Below, in pieces: positions 63,288-64,000 of a DNA stretch of 64,000 nt. A model generated the notes under the pieces. That model saw only the letters and a list, made by a program, of their open reading frames with translations. It did no database searches and had not been told where the DNA came from. The translations under genes were made by a program, and so were the position numbers. The DNA comes from Clostridiales bacterium (GTDB taxonomy: Bacteria; Bacillota; Clostridia; TANB77; CAG-508): positions 45,042-109,041 of the forward strand of contig SFKS01000004.1 of assembly GCA_004554705.1 (NCBI GenBank), read 5' to 3'. How positions within the stretch are numbered: position 1 is the first letter of the stretch; every line of letters starts with the position of its first letter.

Positions 63288-64000
63288 ATGAAAGAGAAAA
63301 ACAAAGGTATAACGCTAATTGTGTTGATAATTACTATAATAATAATGCTCATATTACTAGGAGTTAGCAGTAAAATACTAATAGATGGTAAGATAATAGG
63401 AAGTGCAGAAAAAGCAGTAAATACAACAAATAATAAAGTAGATGCTGAACAAACAAGAGTAGATTACTTAACTGGAGAACTAGATATAGCAATACAAAAT
63501 CAATGTGATCATCAATGGGGAGATTGGGAAATAATACAAGAAGCAACAGAAACAGAAAATGGAACCAGAAAAAAACAATGTGCAAAATGCGGGAAGACAA
63601 TAACACAGTCAATAGTATACCTAAGAATAGGTGCATATATAGAAGGATATGATCCTACTATAGGGAAAAATGGAGAAACAATAACAGCAGAATATACTTC
63701 AGAGGGTGCTAGCACAGGAGGAACTCAAGAAATAGATGGCACACTAGATGGTACAAAGGGGAATGGTAGCTCAAATCAAACTTTTAAATTAACAAGTATA
63801 ACAAACTGGAGAATACTAGGAAAAGATAATGAAGGAAGAATATTAATAACCACAGCAGACCCAATAACTACAACTAGTAATACAGGGTTTAAATTAAAGG
63901 GACAGGCAGGATACAAAAATGGAGAAAAAGAATTTGAAACAATATGCAAAATGTATGGAAATGGTAAGTTTGCAGATAAAGAATTAGAAGCAAGAAGTAT
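63288..64000 (+). CDS. Pilin-like surface protein, N-terminal part (cut by window edge)
   Basis: 237 codons are visible. The N-terminus is KEKNKGITLIVLIITIIIML, the class III prepilin signal with a G before the hydrophobic helix. The usual glutamate at +5 is missing. A cysteine/histidine motif, CDHQWGDWE later followed by CAKCGK, resembles the zinc-ribbon-like repeat of clostridial surface proteins. The rest is rich in T, N and G. AAGGAG lies 10 nt before the ATG. Export by a type IV pilus-like system is likely. Confidence 0.7.
   Translation, partial: MKEKNKGITLIVLIITIIIMLILLGVSSKILIDGKIIGSAEKAVNTTNNKVDAEQTRVDYLTGELDIAIQNQCDHQWGDWEIIQEATETENGTRKKQCAKCGKTITQSIVYLRIGAYIEGYDPTIGKNGETITAEYTSEGASTGGTQEIDGTLDGTKGNGSSNQTFKLTSITNWRILGKDNEGRILITTADPITTTSNTGFKLKGQAGYKNGEKEFETICKMYGNGKFADKELEARS

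Overview
The window is very AT-rich DNA from a spore-forming, Gram-positive Clostridia-type bacterium, probably an uncultured gut lineage. The evidence is the origin gene order (mnmE-jag-yidC-yidD-rnpA-rpmH / dnaA-dnaN-recF-gyrB...gyrA, with parA/parB beside it), the sporulation genes (spoIIR, spmA, spmB, a GerM-domain protein), AGA-dominated arginine codon use and strong AGGAGG ribosome binding sites. The species cannot be named from sequence alone.

Most unusual observation: ten in-frame CGG codons were found in a manual scan, and every one sits exactly where a conserved protein goes out of frame. In all ten, skipping the C and reading the next three bases (GGN, glycine) restores the protein. 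The sites are folT (1), an M14 peptidase (2), a serine recombinase (1), an HtrA protease (2), a VirD4-type ATPase (1), a small conserved protein (2) and spmA (1). The restored glycines include the Walker A motif of VirD4 and the catalytic GNSGGP motif of HtrA. I found no CGG read as an ordinary sense codon in roughly 16,000 codons, while CGG in the other two phases is common and never linked to an indel. The organism appears to read CGGN as one glycine, by +1 frameshifting at an unassigned CGG or by a four-base-reading tRNA-Gly.

Layout. 1-1948: folate uptake and retention operon folT-folC-ecfA (minus). 2063-10256: an M14 peptidase gene split by a 7.3 kb integrative element (14-bp direct repeats at 2521 and 9795) carrying a large serine recombinase, an AbiE toxin-antitoxin pair, four small enzyme genes, a possible structured RNA and a degenerate replication-protein remnant. 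10276-11866: desulfoferrodoxin and HtrA. 11979-18080: a single-module NRPS (C-A-PCP-reductase, broken by a ~31-nt deletion) followed by a 7TM-type histidine kinase. 18166-20922: VirD4-type ATPase with two small partners. 21030-24572: SbcC/YhaN-like and SbcD/YhaO-like pair and YqeK. 24791-27222: murF-ddl. 27394-34873: TtcA-like protein, phosphoglucomutase, UDP-sugar pyrophosphorylase, the small double-CGG protein, spoIIR, murA, yycJ. 35220-40436: spmA/spmB, AbrB-like regulator, rsmI, trmN6-like gene, GerM-domain protein, murI. 40605-40898: two tRNA-Ser genes. 40985-55273: parB, parA, rsmG, mnmG, mnmE, jag, yidC, yidD, rnpA, rpmH, oriC, dnaA, dnaN, recF, gyrB. 55859-60706: VirB4-like genes, a CpaE-like ATPase gene and an unknown gene sit between gyrB and gyrA, separated by AT-rich tandem repeats. 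60798-64000: gyrA and the start of a pilin-like surface protein.

Genes with CGG sites would be called pseudogenes by a standard pipeline, but each is intact apart from the single extra C. The M14 gene is truly interrupted by the element, and the NRPS lesion is not at a CGG.
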